From Caldilineaceae bacterium (GTDB lineage: Bacteria; Chloroflexota; Anaerolineae; Caldilineales; Caldilineaceae), in NCBI GenBank assembly GCA_022842065.1, contig JALHQH010000068.1, positions 1-55,882 of the forward strand: a DNA stretch of 55,882 nt, read 5' to 3'. The position numbers and the translations under genes were made by a program. This document shows positions 44,112 through 53,230 of the stretch, piece by piece. The notes beneath the pieces were generated by a model. That model did no database searches and had not been told where the DNA came from. It saw only the letters and a program-made list of their open reading frames with translations. The first letter of the stretch is position 1, and the number at the start of each line of letters is the position of its first letter.

Positions 44112-44627
44112 TTTGACTCCTGAATTATCGCCGAATTAGTCGGCCCTTAATAACATTTTTAACGAAAATATTCTTATCGTTCTATAAAGCTGCCGGCAAT
44201 CCATGGATTCAACCTTCCCCAAGCACGCTTTCCAAAATATGGACGCGTTTGACGGGAGCTAGCTTCAAACCGCTATTATACGTATAGTGATTTGTCACGT
44301 CAAATTCTGTCAAGGGTGCTGCTTCTCTATTCTAACATATATCCCAAGCCTTACCCCTAAATCAGTGCGTTAAACCAGCGGCTAAACCTTGGGAAACCAG
44401 CGCGATATGGTATACTTGTACCACGCCACGCGCTTGGCAGCAGGCGTAAAGAGTGGTACGATCTCTGATAGATGAATGGTCCTCCAGCGAATTGTGGCGC
44501 GTATATATTGTGGCTAGCGCTTGTTGTGTTAAAAACTGCGTAATGACCTGATCCGGAAAAAGATGAAAAACGTAAACAAACAACTACTCCCCTTGCTATC
44601 TCCCGCGCAGCAGAATGGGGGCCAGCA
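44112..44627. other. Intergenic region between rpmH and the divergent membrane-protein gene
   Basis: The 516 bases hold the rpmH promoter. On the plus strand TTGGGA and TATACT (about 44390-44415, spacer 16) form a possible weak promoter for the divergent gene. No RNA gene and no DnaA boxes (TTATCCACA) are seen, so this is not an obvious origin. Confidence 0.5.
44275..44303 (-). promoter_or_regulatory. Promoter of the rpmH operon
   Basis: On the minus strand TTGACG (44298-44303) and TATAAT (44275-44280) are separated by exactly 17 bases, a near-ideal housekeeping promoter. The leader to the rpmH start is about 160 bases. Confidence 0.75.
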
Positions 44628-46067
44628 ATGAATGGTGCGGTTGGTAATGAAAATGGGGCCAACGCCCAGGATCAGAATCCTGATCTCTTGCACTGGCGTG
44701 CTAATGTATTGCTCGACGAGATGATGTTGGGGGCAATTGATATCGCGGCGGATGAGTCATCCCCCGCCCGTGCAATGGCCGCAGCACGAAATCAACGCTC
44801 ACTGCCCGCCGCGAATGGCACTGCCGAATCACTAATGGCAAATCGGTATGTTGCCGAAGATGAAAGCGGTAACACCGCCGCAGAACAATATCAGTGGGCA
44901 GCGCGGCGTGTTGCCCATACTGTCGATACGAACCCGGCGTCGCCGCACGATGATGAAGTGCCGACCCGTGCAGCTGTCATGCGTACAACTGTGGCTGGTG
45001 CTTCACGATTTGTCGAGCCGCCGGCCTCCCCGAAGACGAACCCGATGACGAACCCTGTGACAAATCGGACCTCTACCACCGGCAATGGATCCGGTAATAC
45101 CCCCGGTAACGGTACCGAACAGTGGTTATTTGCCGCGGAACAGCGCTATGAGCAACTGGCCACACGCCGGCAAGCGACAAGCGCAGCCAATGCAACCTAC
45201 GAGTATGATGGCTGGTCGGCCGCTCCTGATTATGCCGGTGAGGCAGCAGACCAAGCCTTGCGGGTGGCTGTCCCTAAGTATCCTGCGCCAGTGGATGCAC
45301 AGGCTGTCCCAGTCGGGGCGCTAAATCCAGCGGCCGTGAACAGTCCAACGGTACGCAGTAAGCGCTCAAACTTGCTCCCCCGGATGTCTACGGCCGATGC
45401 ACGTACCATTCAACAGGAGATGGGAATGTTGCAAAGCGCCATTGAAGAGGTGTTGCCGGCTGGCCACGAATCGCGCGAGCGCTCACAGCATCTATTGCAA
45501 AAGGCTCACGCAATCTTGCAGCGTGATCCCAATCGTTCTGCCGAGGTGGACTATTATCTGCAACAGGTGCGGACGATTGTCCAACGGGTACAAGAGACGG
45601 CTCACTGGTCGAATCTTTACCATCGCCGGCTGCGCACCTACCTGTTAGGTTGGGTTGTCCTCAGTGTACTGGTTATCCTTGGCCGCTTCCTCTATGAAAG
45701 TCAACTGTTGGCCTGGAGTAGCGCTTTTAGTCAAGGCGGTGGGCAGAGTCTCTTTGCCTACAATCTGCTCACCGGCATTAGTGCGTTTTTTGCCGGCGCG
45801 TTGGGGGGAGCCGTCGGCGCATTCCTGAATATGTATAGTCATGCACATAGGGAACATGGCTTCTTTGATCGCAAATATGGGTTGCGCGGCTTGATTTTGC
45901 CGCTCATCGGTGCCGGGGTTGGTCTCCTCTTGTGTCTGATTTTTGGCATCGGTTACTATCTGTTGGGCGTTGAACCGTCTGAACAGCTCTTGTTGGGGCT
46001 GCTGCCTGCTTTCCTGGCCTTAATCTTTGGCGCGCTCCAAGAATATCTCTATGGTGTGCGTAGCTGA
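44628..46067 (+). CDS. Unknown protein with disordered N-terminus and four-helix membrane C-terminus
   Basis: This 479-residue protein starts at ATG 44628 (GGGGG upstream). Residues 1-260 are low-complexity, rich in Ala, Asn, Thr and Pro, and probably disordered. About 262-335 is a helical, coiled-coil-like region (ARTIQQEMGMLQSAIEEVL, AEVDYYLQQVRTIVQRVQE). Residues 340-475 contain about four membrane segments (LGWVVLSVLVILGRFLY, NLLTGISAFFAGALGGAVGAFL, LILPLIGAGVGLLLCLIFGIGYYL, LLGLLPAFLALIFGALQEYL). No family is recognised. It ends 8 bases before priA, so the two are likely co-transcribed, but a functional link is not evident. Confidence 0.7.
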   Translation: MNGAVGNENGANAQDQNPDLLHWRANVLLDEMMLGAIDIAADESSPARAMAAARNQRSLPAANGTAESLMANRYVAEDESGNTAAEQYQWAARRVAHTVDTNPASPHDDEVPTRAAVMRTTVAGASRFVEPPASPKTNPMTNPVTNRTSTTGNGSGNTPGNGTEQWLFAAEQRYEQLATRRQATSAANATYEYDGWSAAPDYAGEAADQALRVAVPKYPAPVDAQAVPVGALNPAAVNSPTVRSKRSNLLPRMSTADARTIQQEMGMLQSAIEEVLPAGHESRERSQHLLQKAHAILQRDPNRSAEVDYYLQQVRTIVQRVQETAHWSNLYHRRLRTYLLGWVVLSVLVILGRFLYESQLLAWSSAFSQGGGQSLFAYNLLTGISAFFAGALGGAVGAFLNMYSHAHREHGFFDRKYGLRGLILPLIGAGVGLLLCLIFGIGYYLLGVEPSEQLLLGLLPAFLALIFGALQEYLYGVRS

Positions 46068-46075
46068 GTGAAATC

Positions 46076-48823
46076 ATGATTTTTGTCGAGCTGATCGTCA
46101 ACCGCCCGATCCGCCGGACCTTTAGCCGGCTCCATGAAACGCCCCCCCCCGAAGGACAGGGTGAAGATGAGCTGGTTGAAACGTTTGATCCGCTAACCGA
46201 TACACTGGCCGAACAGCAGGCGGCCCTGCAACTATATCACTATCATCTACCGGTCGAGCTAGAGCAGATCGTGGTGCCTGGCCATCTCGTGTGGGCCCCT
46301 TTTGGCGCACAGCAGGTACAGGGCTTTGTTGTCCGCCGCTGCGATCATGCACCGGTGCCAACCCGGGCGATTTCGCGACTGGCACGGGCGGAGCCGGTGC
46401 TAACCGCGGCGCAAATTGCCCTGGCCGGTTGGATTGCTGATTACTATGTTGCCCCCTTGGCCGAAACAGTCAAACTTTTTGTTCCCCCTGGCCTGCTCAG
46501 TAAAGCGGAAGGTGGGCCAAGTGTACGGGCTAAGCGTGAGTGGCAGGTGCAACTAGCCGTTGCGCCGGACGTTGCGTTCGCACAATTAGCCACGTTAGGG
46601 CGGGAAAATCAGCAGAGCCGCGTGCTTGGTTGGCTATTGGCAGAACCTGCGCGCCGGTTTTCACTGGCGCAAGTGCAACAGGCCTGTGCCTTAAAAAGTG
46701 CTGCGACTGTGCATACCCTGGTGAAGCAAGGTTTGGTGCAGATCGATGAAAATGGCGAAGTTGCACTAAGCGGCCCTACCGATGCCGCACAGACGGCCTG
46801 GTTGACATTGCGCGGTGCAATCAAGTATAAACCCGTCGTGGAAGCCCTCGCCACGCTGCGCGCGCCCCTGTGGAAAAGTGAATTACAGGCCCGTGTGGCG
46901 GTCGATTTGCAAATGTTGCGCGAGTTGCAACAGGCTGGGCTAATTCACCTGGTAGAGCGGGTGCGCTTACGCGATCCATTAGCTGGGCGCACCTATGCAC
47001 AGACGACGGCACCCCCATTAACGGCAGAACAGATCGCCGTCTGGCAGCAGATCGAGCAGCAAGCCTTTGCTCATGCCCCAGGGCTGACCGCTGCCCCAGT
47101 CACCGCGATCGCAGTTGTTGGTGCGAATCAGGCCCGGCCGGCTGCTGCTTTATCACCTTCTTTTCAGGCCGCACGGCCAGCGGAAACCAGTGCCCAATTC
47201 CTGCTGCATGGCGTCACTGGCAGTGGCAAGACTGAGATCTATCTGCGCGCCATTGCCGCAACGCTGGCGCAAGGCAAACAAGCGATTGTGCTGGTCCCTG
47301 AAATTGCCTTAACCCCCCAAACGGTTGCCCGTTTTGCCGGGCGCTTCCCTGGGCGAGTGACGGTGATCCATTCTGGTTTGAGCACCGGCGAGCGCTATGA
47401 TGTGTGGCGCCAGTTGCGGGATGGCGTTTTTGATGTTGTCGTCGGACCACGCAGCGCCCTCTTTGCTCCGTTGGTACGGTTAGGGCTGATTATTATTGAT
47501 GAAGAGCATGAGTCTTCTTACAAGCAGCAAGCGGAAGCATGGGGCAGCTTTACGGTTTTCTACGATGCCAGAATCGTTGCCCGGCAGTTGGCGCGCTTGA
47601 CCGGCAGTACGTTGATCATGGGTAGCGCGACCCCTAGCCTGGAGCATTACAGCGCAGCCCAGCGTGGTGATCTGATCTTGTTAGAGCTATTGCACCGCGT
47701 CATGGGGCATCGGTCCTCATCACTCACTGTTGACGACAGTGGGCCAATGCGCCTGCCGGCGCCATCAGAAACCCAAGCACCCTATACCGATCTGCCGCCG
47801 GTCGAGATTGTCGACATGCGCCAGGAACTGCGGGCCGGCCATCGCAGCATTTTGAGTCGGACTTTGCTGGCCGAACTACATGCGACCCTGGATGCTGGTG
47901 AGCAGGCCATCTTCTTTTTAAATCGCCGCGGCACCCGTACCTTTGTCATGTGCCGTGATTGTGGTGCCGTGCAGTCTTGTGAACGTTGTGACGTGCCGCT
48001 GACCTATCATGAAAATACGGCAATTCTCATTTGTCACCACTGTAATCAACGCTACCCCGTGCCTGAGCAGTGCGCGGCTTGCCAGAGCAAACGGATCAAA
48101 TACTTTGGTAGTGGCACCCAACGGCTGGAAGAGGTCATTCAGCAAGTCGCACCCCATGCGCGCCTGATGCGCTGGGATGCGGATACCGCGAAGGGTAAGG
48201 GTAGCCATGAAGAGATCTTGCGCCGTTTTGCCGCGCAGGAGGCTGATATTTTGATCGGCACCCAAATGATCGCCAAGGGATTGGATTTTCCCCTGGTGAC
48301 GCTGGTTGGTGTAGTGGCGGCTGATGTGGGCTTGTACTTGCCGGACTTTCGCAGTGGCGAGCGCACCTTTCAGCTGTTAACCCAAGTGGCAGGTCGTGCT
48401 GGGCGCAGCGCGGCAGGTGGCCGTGTGGTCCTGCAAACTTACAAACCAGAACATTATGCTATTCAGGCCGCAGCCCGCCACGATTATCACGCCTTTTATG
48501 CACGCGAGATCAACTTTCGTCGCGAACACGGGTATCCCCCCCTGCGGCGCATGGCGCGCCTAATCTACTGGGACAAGAAGCTGACCAAGGCGCAGGAAGC
48601 TAGCGAGCAGATGGTGGCTGTGCTGCGGCATCGCTTGGTGACAATGGGGTTAGAGGGGGATGCGGCTACCGTGCTTGGTCCGGCACCGGCCTTTTTTGCC
48701 CGCTACCGGGGTTATTATCGTTGGCAAGTGCTCTTGCGCGCCGCCGATCCTGCCGCCGTCTTGCGCGGGGTTACTATCCCCTTTGGTTGGCGGGTTGATA
48801 TCGATCCGATTTCCATGTTATGA
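46076..48823 (+). CDS. priA: Primosomal protein N' (PriA helicase)
   Basis: This 915-residue 3'-5' SF2 helicase restarts stalled replication forks. It shows Walker A GVTGSGKT (379-386), DEEH (475-478), the zinc-binding cysteine set from C626 (CRDCGAVQSCERC, CHHC, CAAC) and motif V/VI (GTQMIAKGLDFPLVTLVGV, LLTQVAGRAGR). A DNA-binding 3'BD domain lies at the N-terminus (YHYHLPVELEQIVVPGHLVWAPFG). It is longer than E. coli PriA (732) because of insertions around 300-360, including an Ala/Pro-rich stretch. ATG 46076 is used; an in-frame later start is possible since the first 50 residues precede the usual beginning of the domain. Confidence 0.95.
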   Translation: MIFVELIVNRPIRRTFSRLHETPPPEGQGEDELVETFDPLTDTLAEQQAALQLYHYHLPVELEQIVVPGHLVWAPFGAQQVQGFVVRRCDHAPVPTRAISRLARAEPVLTAAQIALAGWIADYYVAPLAETVKLFVPPGLLSKAEGGPSVRAKREWQVQLAVAPDVAFAQLATLGRENQQSRVLGWLLAEPARRFSLAQVQQACALKSAATVHTLVKQGLVQIDENGEVALSGPTDAAQTAWLTLRGAIKYKPVVEALATLRAPLWKSELQARVAVDLQMLRELQQAGLIHLVERVRLRDPLAGRTYAQTTAPPLTAEQIAVWQQIEQQAFAHAPGLTAAPVTAIAVVGANQARPAAALSPSFQAARPAETSAQFLLHGVTGSGKTEIYLRAIAATLAQGKQAIVLVPEIALTPQTVARFAGRFPGRVTVIHSGLSTGERYDVWRQLRDGVFDVVVGPRSALFAPLVRLGLIIIDEEHESSYKQQAEAWGSFTVFYDARIVARQLARLTGSTLIMGSATPSLEHYSAAQRGDLILLELLHRVMGHRSSSLTVDDSGPMRLPAPSETQAPYTDLPPVEIVDMRQELRAGHRSILSRTLLAELHATLDAGEQAIFFLNRRGTRTFVMCRDCGAVQSCERCDVPLTYHENTAILICHHCNQRYPVPEQCAACQSKRIKYFGSGTQRLEEVIQQVAPHARLMRWDADTAKGKGSHEEILRRFAAQEADILIGTQMIAKGLDFPLVTLVGVVAADVGLYLPDFRSGERTFQLLTQVAGRAGRSAAGGRVVLQTYKPEHYAIQAAARHDYHAFYAREINFRREHGYPPLRRMARLIYWDKKLTKAQEASEQMVAVLRHRLVTMGLEGDAATVLGPAPAFFARYRGYYRWQVLLRAADPAAVLRGVTIPFGWRVDIDPISML

Positions 48824-48911
48824 TTGAAGCCTAACCAAGGCCAACAATTTAAAATTTACGCAGCCAGCGCCTATTTTGTGTAGGCCCTATAAACGTAATG
48901 CTGGAGAATTC

Positions 48912-49595
48912 ATGGGGAATGAACTGACAGCACCCGATGCGCATGACGGCACAGGGAAGGGTGAGATTACGGCACAACGCCAATGGTTAACGCTGAAAGA
49001 TGCGAGTGATGTGCTCGGTGTTCACTTTACAACATTGCGTACTTGGGCAGACAATGGTGAAATTCAGGTCTTTCGTACACCAGGCGGCCATCGCCGTTTT
49101 AGCGTGACAGAACTGCGGCGCTTTCTTAAGGAGCGGGTTGAGCGGGAAGGGAATGGGGCGCAGACCTCGGTGATTGCAACGGCCATTCAACACGTGCATG
49201 ATGAAATTGCCAAAGCGCCTTATGACCAACTACCCTGGCGTTATCCTTTAGACGAAGAAGCCAAGATGACGCGCCGGAATCGTGGTCAACAACTCTTTGC
49301 CCTGGCACTCTCCTATGTGATGAAGCCAATGCAGCGGGAGCGCATTCTTGCCGAAGGCCACCGCTTGGGCGAAGAATATGGCCGGGAAGCGTACCAGAAT
49401 CGTGTCACGCTGGCCGATGCGGGCCGCGCCGTCCGTTTTTTTCGCAATCAACTGGTGCAAGCGGTACGTGCGGAAGAGGCGCCGGACTTAGTAGATGCTG
49501 ATGATTTACGCATTCAGCAGCAACTTGATTTGTTTCTAGATGAAGTTCTCTATGCCGTGCTCAAAGGCTACGAACAACCACCGCTTGTGGGCTAA
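48912..49595 (+). CDS. BldC/MerR-like DNA-binding regulator with unknown helical domain
   Basis: This 227-residue protein starts at ATG 48912 (GGAG five bases upstream), preferred to a longer frame. Residues 25-85 form a MerR/BldC-type winged helix (LKDASDVLGVHFTTLRTWADNGEI, RTPGGHRRFSVTELRRFL). The remainder, about 95-225, is all-helical and unrecognised (RERILAEGHRLGEEYGREAY, LADAGRAVRFFRNQLVQAV), possibly a ligand-sensing domain. The gene stands alone between priA and a strong terminator. Its target genes are not apparent. Confidence 0.82.
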   Translation: MGNELTAPDAHDGTGKGEITAQRQWLTLKDASDVLGVHFTTLRTWADNGEIQVFRTPGGHRRFSVTELRRFLKERVEREGNGAQTSVIATAIQHVHDEIAKAPYDQLPWRYPLDEEAKMTRRNRGQQLFALALSYVMKPMQRERILAEGHRLGEEYGREAYQNRVTLADAGRAVRFFRNQLVQAVRAEEAPDLVDADDLRIQQQLDLFLDEVLYAVLKGYEQPPLVG

Positions 49596-49617
49596 TATGA
49601 CTGGGCTCGCCAGCAAA

Positions 49618-49677
49618 TGCGTCTGCGCTGGCTGCCTTTGCTGGACATGGGCAGACAAAGGCAGACCGCATTTTTTT
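49618..49677 (+). terminator. Rho-independent terminator after the BldC-like gene
   Basis: TGCGTCTGC pairs with GCAGACCGCA (one bulge), or alternatively CTGCCTTTG with CAAAGGCAG, followed at once by TTTTTTT (49671-49677). It lies about 25 bases after the stop. Confidence 0.8.
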
Positions 49678-50484
49678 GTTTGCTGGCTGTAACAAGGTTA
49701 GTTGATGGTGTATGGCTGATGTAAACAACATTTTAGCCCTATATTTTGCTGTGTTTGGACTATAAACCAACACCATTTTTGCGATTTGCATTTACTGGCA
49801 CTTATGGTCTATTATGGTTTTACTTGTAATGTAGATTGTGGGTCATCTCTCGGTTCTAAACAGTCTCTGCGTTGGATGTGATTGAGATGTAAATTGCTTT
49901 CTTCGCAAAATGGTGAAGAGTCGCACACTTTCAGGCAGAGCGGAATATAAATACAAAAAGTTGAAAAGGGTGCTTTACAAAGCCATTTTCAACTCGCTAT
50001 CACTTGAATACACCCACAATTTATACTACATAAACAACTTGTAGTTACTCCGACTATGGTTACTCTCCGGAGAGAATGCTGCAACGGTCTGATCCCCAAC
50101 GTTCAGTCTCTCCCCAAGCCTGGTGGTTGCTACAAGATAGCTGCAAGCTTGAGTCTGGCGATAATTCTGGATTCGACATTTCATTGTCTCCTTAGTTCAC
50201 ACCGCATAATCGTTTCACCGTTCGAGCGCTGAGGTAGGCAATTTTGTGGCACACAGGATTGAGGCTTGACTATCATTCGGGTTCAGGCATTTGTTGCGAT
50301 TGAAAAGTGTTGCTTTGATCATCATCTGTGGTGCAAGCTTGTCACAATGGTGGTTAAATCGCACTTCCTAATCTGATCAATGGTTGCATCCGATCATTGA
50401 TGGCGTTTCTCTTCATCGTCGGTATCAAGTTGCAATTCATTCTCAACGTTTTATACACTATCTACACAACGCAAGGAGTAATCA
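49678..50484. other. Long AT-rich intergenic region upstream of the lipoprotein gene
   Basis: No frame in these 800 bases looks like a gene, and I found no RNA gene, repeat or terminator beyond the one listed at its left. The last 25 bases supply AAGGAG for the lipoprotein. A promoter for that gene must lie here but was not pinned down. Confidence 0.5.
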
Positions 50485-51339
50485 ATGGCAAACCGCAGAA
50501 GTCTATTTGTAATTGGTGTAACGGCTCTCTACCTGGCAGTGCTGTCGGCCTGTGCGCCTGGTAGCCCAATGATGGCCGACCACGAAGTAGAAATTTCGAT
50601 TGATGAAGCGCTTGCTGGTCAAGAGGCTGTGATGACTGGCGCAGGGGTCGGTAGTATTGCGTTGAGCGAAAGCCAAGCTAGCAGTCTGTTGACTGAATTG
50701 CTCAAGCAGAATCAGCTCAACAAGGTAGAAATCGCCGACATCTCTGCCGAAATGGATGGCGATGTCAATACAATCACCATTGACCTGGCTAGCCCGGTTG
50801 GCGGGATTGACTCGCTGGGCGTCGCCGGTACACTCGCCTCTGCAGATGGCGTCGTATCGGTCGAGCTAGATCAAGCATGGGCCGGCAACATGGGGGTTGA
50901 TCCCGCCTTGCTCGGTTTGGTCAGCGCGCAGATTAATGCCTCCTTGGCTGGCATGCCCATGGGGCTGCCCGATGGGCCATTGGGCATCTCAAGCGAGCAA
51001 GCTGGTATGGTGAGCGATATGCTTGCGCAGATGGGGCTCAATACCATTGAAATCGCCGACGTGACGACGCACTTCGAAGGTGGCAACATTGGGATCATGA
51101 GTTCACTCGCTAGCCCGATCATGGGCGTGGATTCCTTGGGGCTTTCCTTTGGGCTAACCGTTGATGGTGGCACGGCCGAACTCTCCGTTGGTGAAGCCTT
51201 TGCCGGCAACCTGGTTGCTGACAGTGCGCTCACCGGCATGGTGGCTGACCAGATTAACGCCCAACTCGCTGCAATTCCGTTGCCACCAATCACCATTAAT
51301 TCCGATGGTGGCGAACTGATGGTTGCTTTGGGTCAGTAA
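50485..51339 (+). CDS. Predicted lipoprotein with two tandem repeat domains
   Basis: This 284-residue protein starts at ATG 50485 with AAGGAG seven bases upstream. A lipobox LSAC with Cys23 indicates export and lipid anchoring. The mature part is two copies of a domain of about 115 residues: ALSESQASSLLTELLKQNQL, KVEIADISAEMDGD, DLASPVGGIDSLGV, WAGNMGVDPALLGLVSAQINASL matches GISSEQAGMVSDMLAQMGL, TIEIADVTTHFEGG, SLASPIMGVDSLGL, FAGNLVADSALTGMVADQINAQL. It is acidic and Gly-rich. No family is recognised; the repeat could form a symmetric ligand-binding cup. It is flanked by long spacers, so it is monocistronic. Confidence 0.82.
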   Translation: MANRRSLFVIGVTALYLAVLSACAPGSPMMADHEVEISIDEALAGQEAVMTGAGVGSIALSESQASSLLTELLKQNQLNKVEIADISAEMDGDVNTITIDLASPVGGIDSLGVAGTLASADGVVSVELDQAWAGNMGVDPALLGLVSAQINASLAGMPMGLPDGPLGISSEQAGMVSDMLAQMGLNTIEIADVTTHFEGGNIGIMSSLASPIMGVDSLGLSFGLTVDGGTAELSVGEAFAGNLVADSALTGMVADQINAQLAAIPLPPITINSDGGELMVALGQ

Positions 51340-51489
51340 CACATAAGTCGCTGTTGCGCATGCGGACAAGCGGGCCTATTGCCATTAGGGTTAACGGTCG
51401 GCTTGTCCGATTTGCCTGAGCCGTCGGATGGTTGCGCTGGAACAGTTGTTCAACTGCCGCGTGGCTTACATAATCGTACAAAATTAGGA

Positions 51490-51527
51490 AGAGGGGCGCA
51501 GTTCTCCTGCGTCCCTCTTTTCTTTTG
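51490..51527 (+). terminator. Rho-independent terminator after the lipoprotein gene
   Basis: AGAGGGGCGCAG and CTGCGTCCCTCT form a 12-bp stem (one G-T) with a five-base loop, followed by TTTTCTTTT. It lies 150 bases after the stop; a weaker hairpin CGGACAAGC/GCTTGTCCG is in between. Confidence 0.85.
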
Positions 51528-51598
51528 CCTATAGGCGATGGGTAACGGCACTGAATTAATTTGGTTGTAGAATATTTGTGAGTTTTCTATTTCGCGAT

Positions 51599-51628
51599 TT
51601 GACCCCTAAACCGCTAGTGTGATACACT
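51599..51628 (+). promoter_or_regulatory. Candidate promoter and structured leader of rpsL
   Basis: TTGACC and TACACT are separated by 18 bases, leaving a leader of about 265 bases before rpsL. In that leader a perfect 8-bp hairpin GCCGTACT/AGTACGGC (51660-51684) and a second imperfect one near 51717-51752 could be sites for ribosomal-protein control. No known S12/S7 regulatory motif was recognised. Confidence 0.5.
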
Positions 51629-51895
51629 CTCTTTTCGTGGGTAAATAAGTTGTTCACAAGCCGTACTGCCTGACGGAGTACGGCATCTGTGTGGGTCTTT
51701 GATTATCGCTACTGCAGTTGGTTAATCAGTTCGTGCTGATCAACTAACCGCTTTCACATCAATCATTCATATGCGTTGTTACGCAGCAGCATTTTTGATG
51801 AATATATAGATAAGTAATAGATGAATAATAAATGTGCGATGTTTTCGTTGCATAGTGGTTGTACTATTAACGACTGGTAGATCTGGAGGATTCTT

Positions 51896-52321
51896 TTGCC
51901 AACGATTAATCAATTGGTCCGCAAAGGCCGCAAAAGTTTAGCGAAAAAAGAAAAAGCGCCGGCGTTACGCTTTACCCAAAACACGCTGACGGGCAAGACT
52001 AAGCGCATGAAAAAGGGCAACCCCATGAAGCGCGGTGTCTGCACCAATGTTCGTACGACTACGCCAAAGAAGCCGAACTCTGCTTTGCGCAAGATTGCCC
52101 GTGTACGTCTGAGCAACGGTATCGAAGTGACGGCGTACATTCCTGGCGAGGGGCACAACCTGCAGGAACATAGTGTGGTGTTGGTCCGTGGTGGGCGTGT
52201 AAAAGATCTACCTGGCGTGCGCTATCACATCGTGCGCGGTGCGTTGGATAGCACTGGGGTAGATAAGCGCAAACGTGGGCGCAGCAAGTATGGTACCAAG
52301 CGTCCAAGAGCTAAGAGCTAA
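51896..52321 (+). CDS. rpsL: 30S ribosomal protein S12
   Basis: This 141-residue S12 has [20 protein letters not shown] and [31 protein letters not shown], including the lysines that influence decoding accuracy and streptomycin response (wild-type KKPNS and the PGVRYH region). The start codon is TTG 51896 with GGAGG six bases upstream; there is no ATG nearby. It is slightly longer than the E. coli protein because of a basic C-terminal tail ([16 protein letters not shown]). It is the first gene of the str cluster. Confidence 0.96.
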   Translation: MPTINQLVRKGRKSLAKKEKAPALRFTQNTLTGKTKRMKKGNPMKRGVCTNVRTTTPKKPNSALRKIARVRLSNGIEVTAYIPGEGHNLQEHSVVLVRGGRVKDLPGVRYHIVRGALDSTGVDKRKRGRSKYGTKRPRAKS

Positions 52322-52504
52322 GTAACGCATAAGGCGGCTATTTGCTGCTTTTGTCGGCTATTGACAGTTCAGTCGATGGGTTTACTATCGGATTATGGAT
52401 GAATACTTAAACTGCGCTTGTTGTAAAAGACCAAACCTTAGCTGCATTATACTACTAAGCGAATATTGGTCTTTGTACAGAGCAGCGTAGAGGCGGAGAA
52501 AAAG

Positions 52505-52972
52505 ATGCGAAGAAATCGTGCTGACAAGCGAAGTGTGATCCCGGATCCACGCTATAATAGTGATGTCGTAGCAAAATTTATTAATAATGTGATGGAACGT
52601 GGCAAGAAGAGCTTGGCTTCGCGCGTTGTTTACAATGCGTTCCAGCTTCTAGAAGAGCGTACCAAGCGCCCAGCCATGGAAGTCTTTGAAGAAGCACTCA
52701 AAAATGCGACACCACTGGTTGAAGTCAAGCCGCGGCGCGTTGGTGGGGCGACTTATCAGGTTCCCGTCGAGATTGCCTCTTCCCGTCGGATGGCCTTGGC
52801 GATGCGTTGGTTGATCGACAACGCCCGCAAGCGTAGTGGCCGCGATATGGCTGCTCGTTTGGCTGGTGAATTGATGGACACCGCGCGTAACGAAGGTTCG
52901 ACTGTCAAAAAGCGGGAAGATACGCATAGAATGGCAGAAGCCAATCAGGCATTCGCACATTTTCGCTACTAA
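52505..52972 (+). CDS. rpsG: 30S ribosomal protein S7
   Basis: This 155-residue S7 ([57 protein letters not shown]) organises the 16S 3' domain. ATG 52505 is chosen because GGAGA lies six bases upstream and it matches the family start; a longer frame to 52466 is not supported. It follows rpsL after 183 bases, longer than usual for str operons. Confidence 0.96.
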   Translation: MRRNRADKRSVIPDPRYNSDVVAKFINNVMERGKKSLASRVVYNAFQLLEERTKRPAMEVFEEALKNATPLVEVKPRRVGGATYQVPVEIASSRRMALAMRWLIDNARKRSGRDMAARLAGELMDTARNEGSTVKKREDTHRMAEANQAFAHFRY

Positions 52973-53230
52973 AGTAAAGTTCTTGCCGCTGGTCACTACA
53001 ATGTTAAGGATTACTTGTGTTGGCCAGCGTTCTATGGCACAAGTATTTAGTAGCTTTTTGTACACTGCGTGTGGTTCGCCGCAACAGTTTTGTTGAGCGA
53101 ACGTACGTAATTTATGGTGCGACGCCAGGACCACGAAATCCAATCACCAACCGGACCCCCGGTATGGAAAGTGGAAGCACTTGTGGCTAACAGGCGTCGC
53201 TTTATTTTGCTTAAAATAAGGTCTTAAAAT

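Noticed and set aside
44112..44627. Replication origin next to rpmH
   Set aside because: No dnaA gene, no DnaA-box cluster and no AT-rich unwinding repeats were seen.
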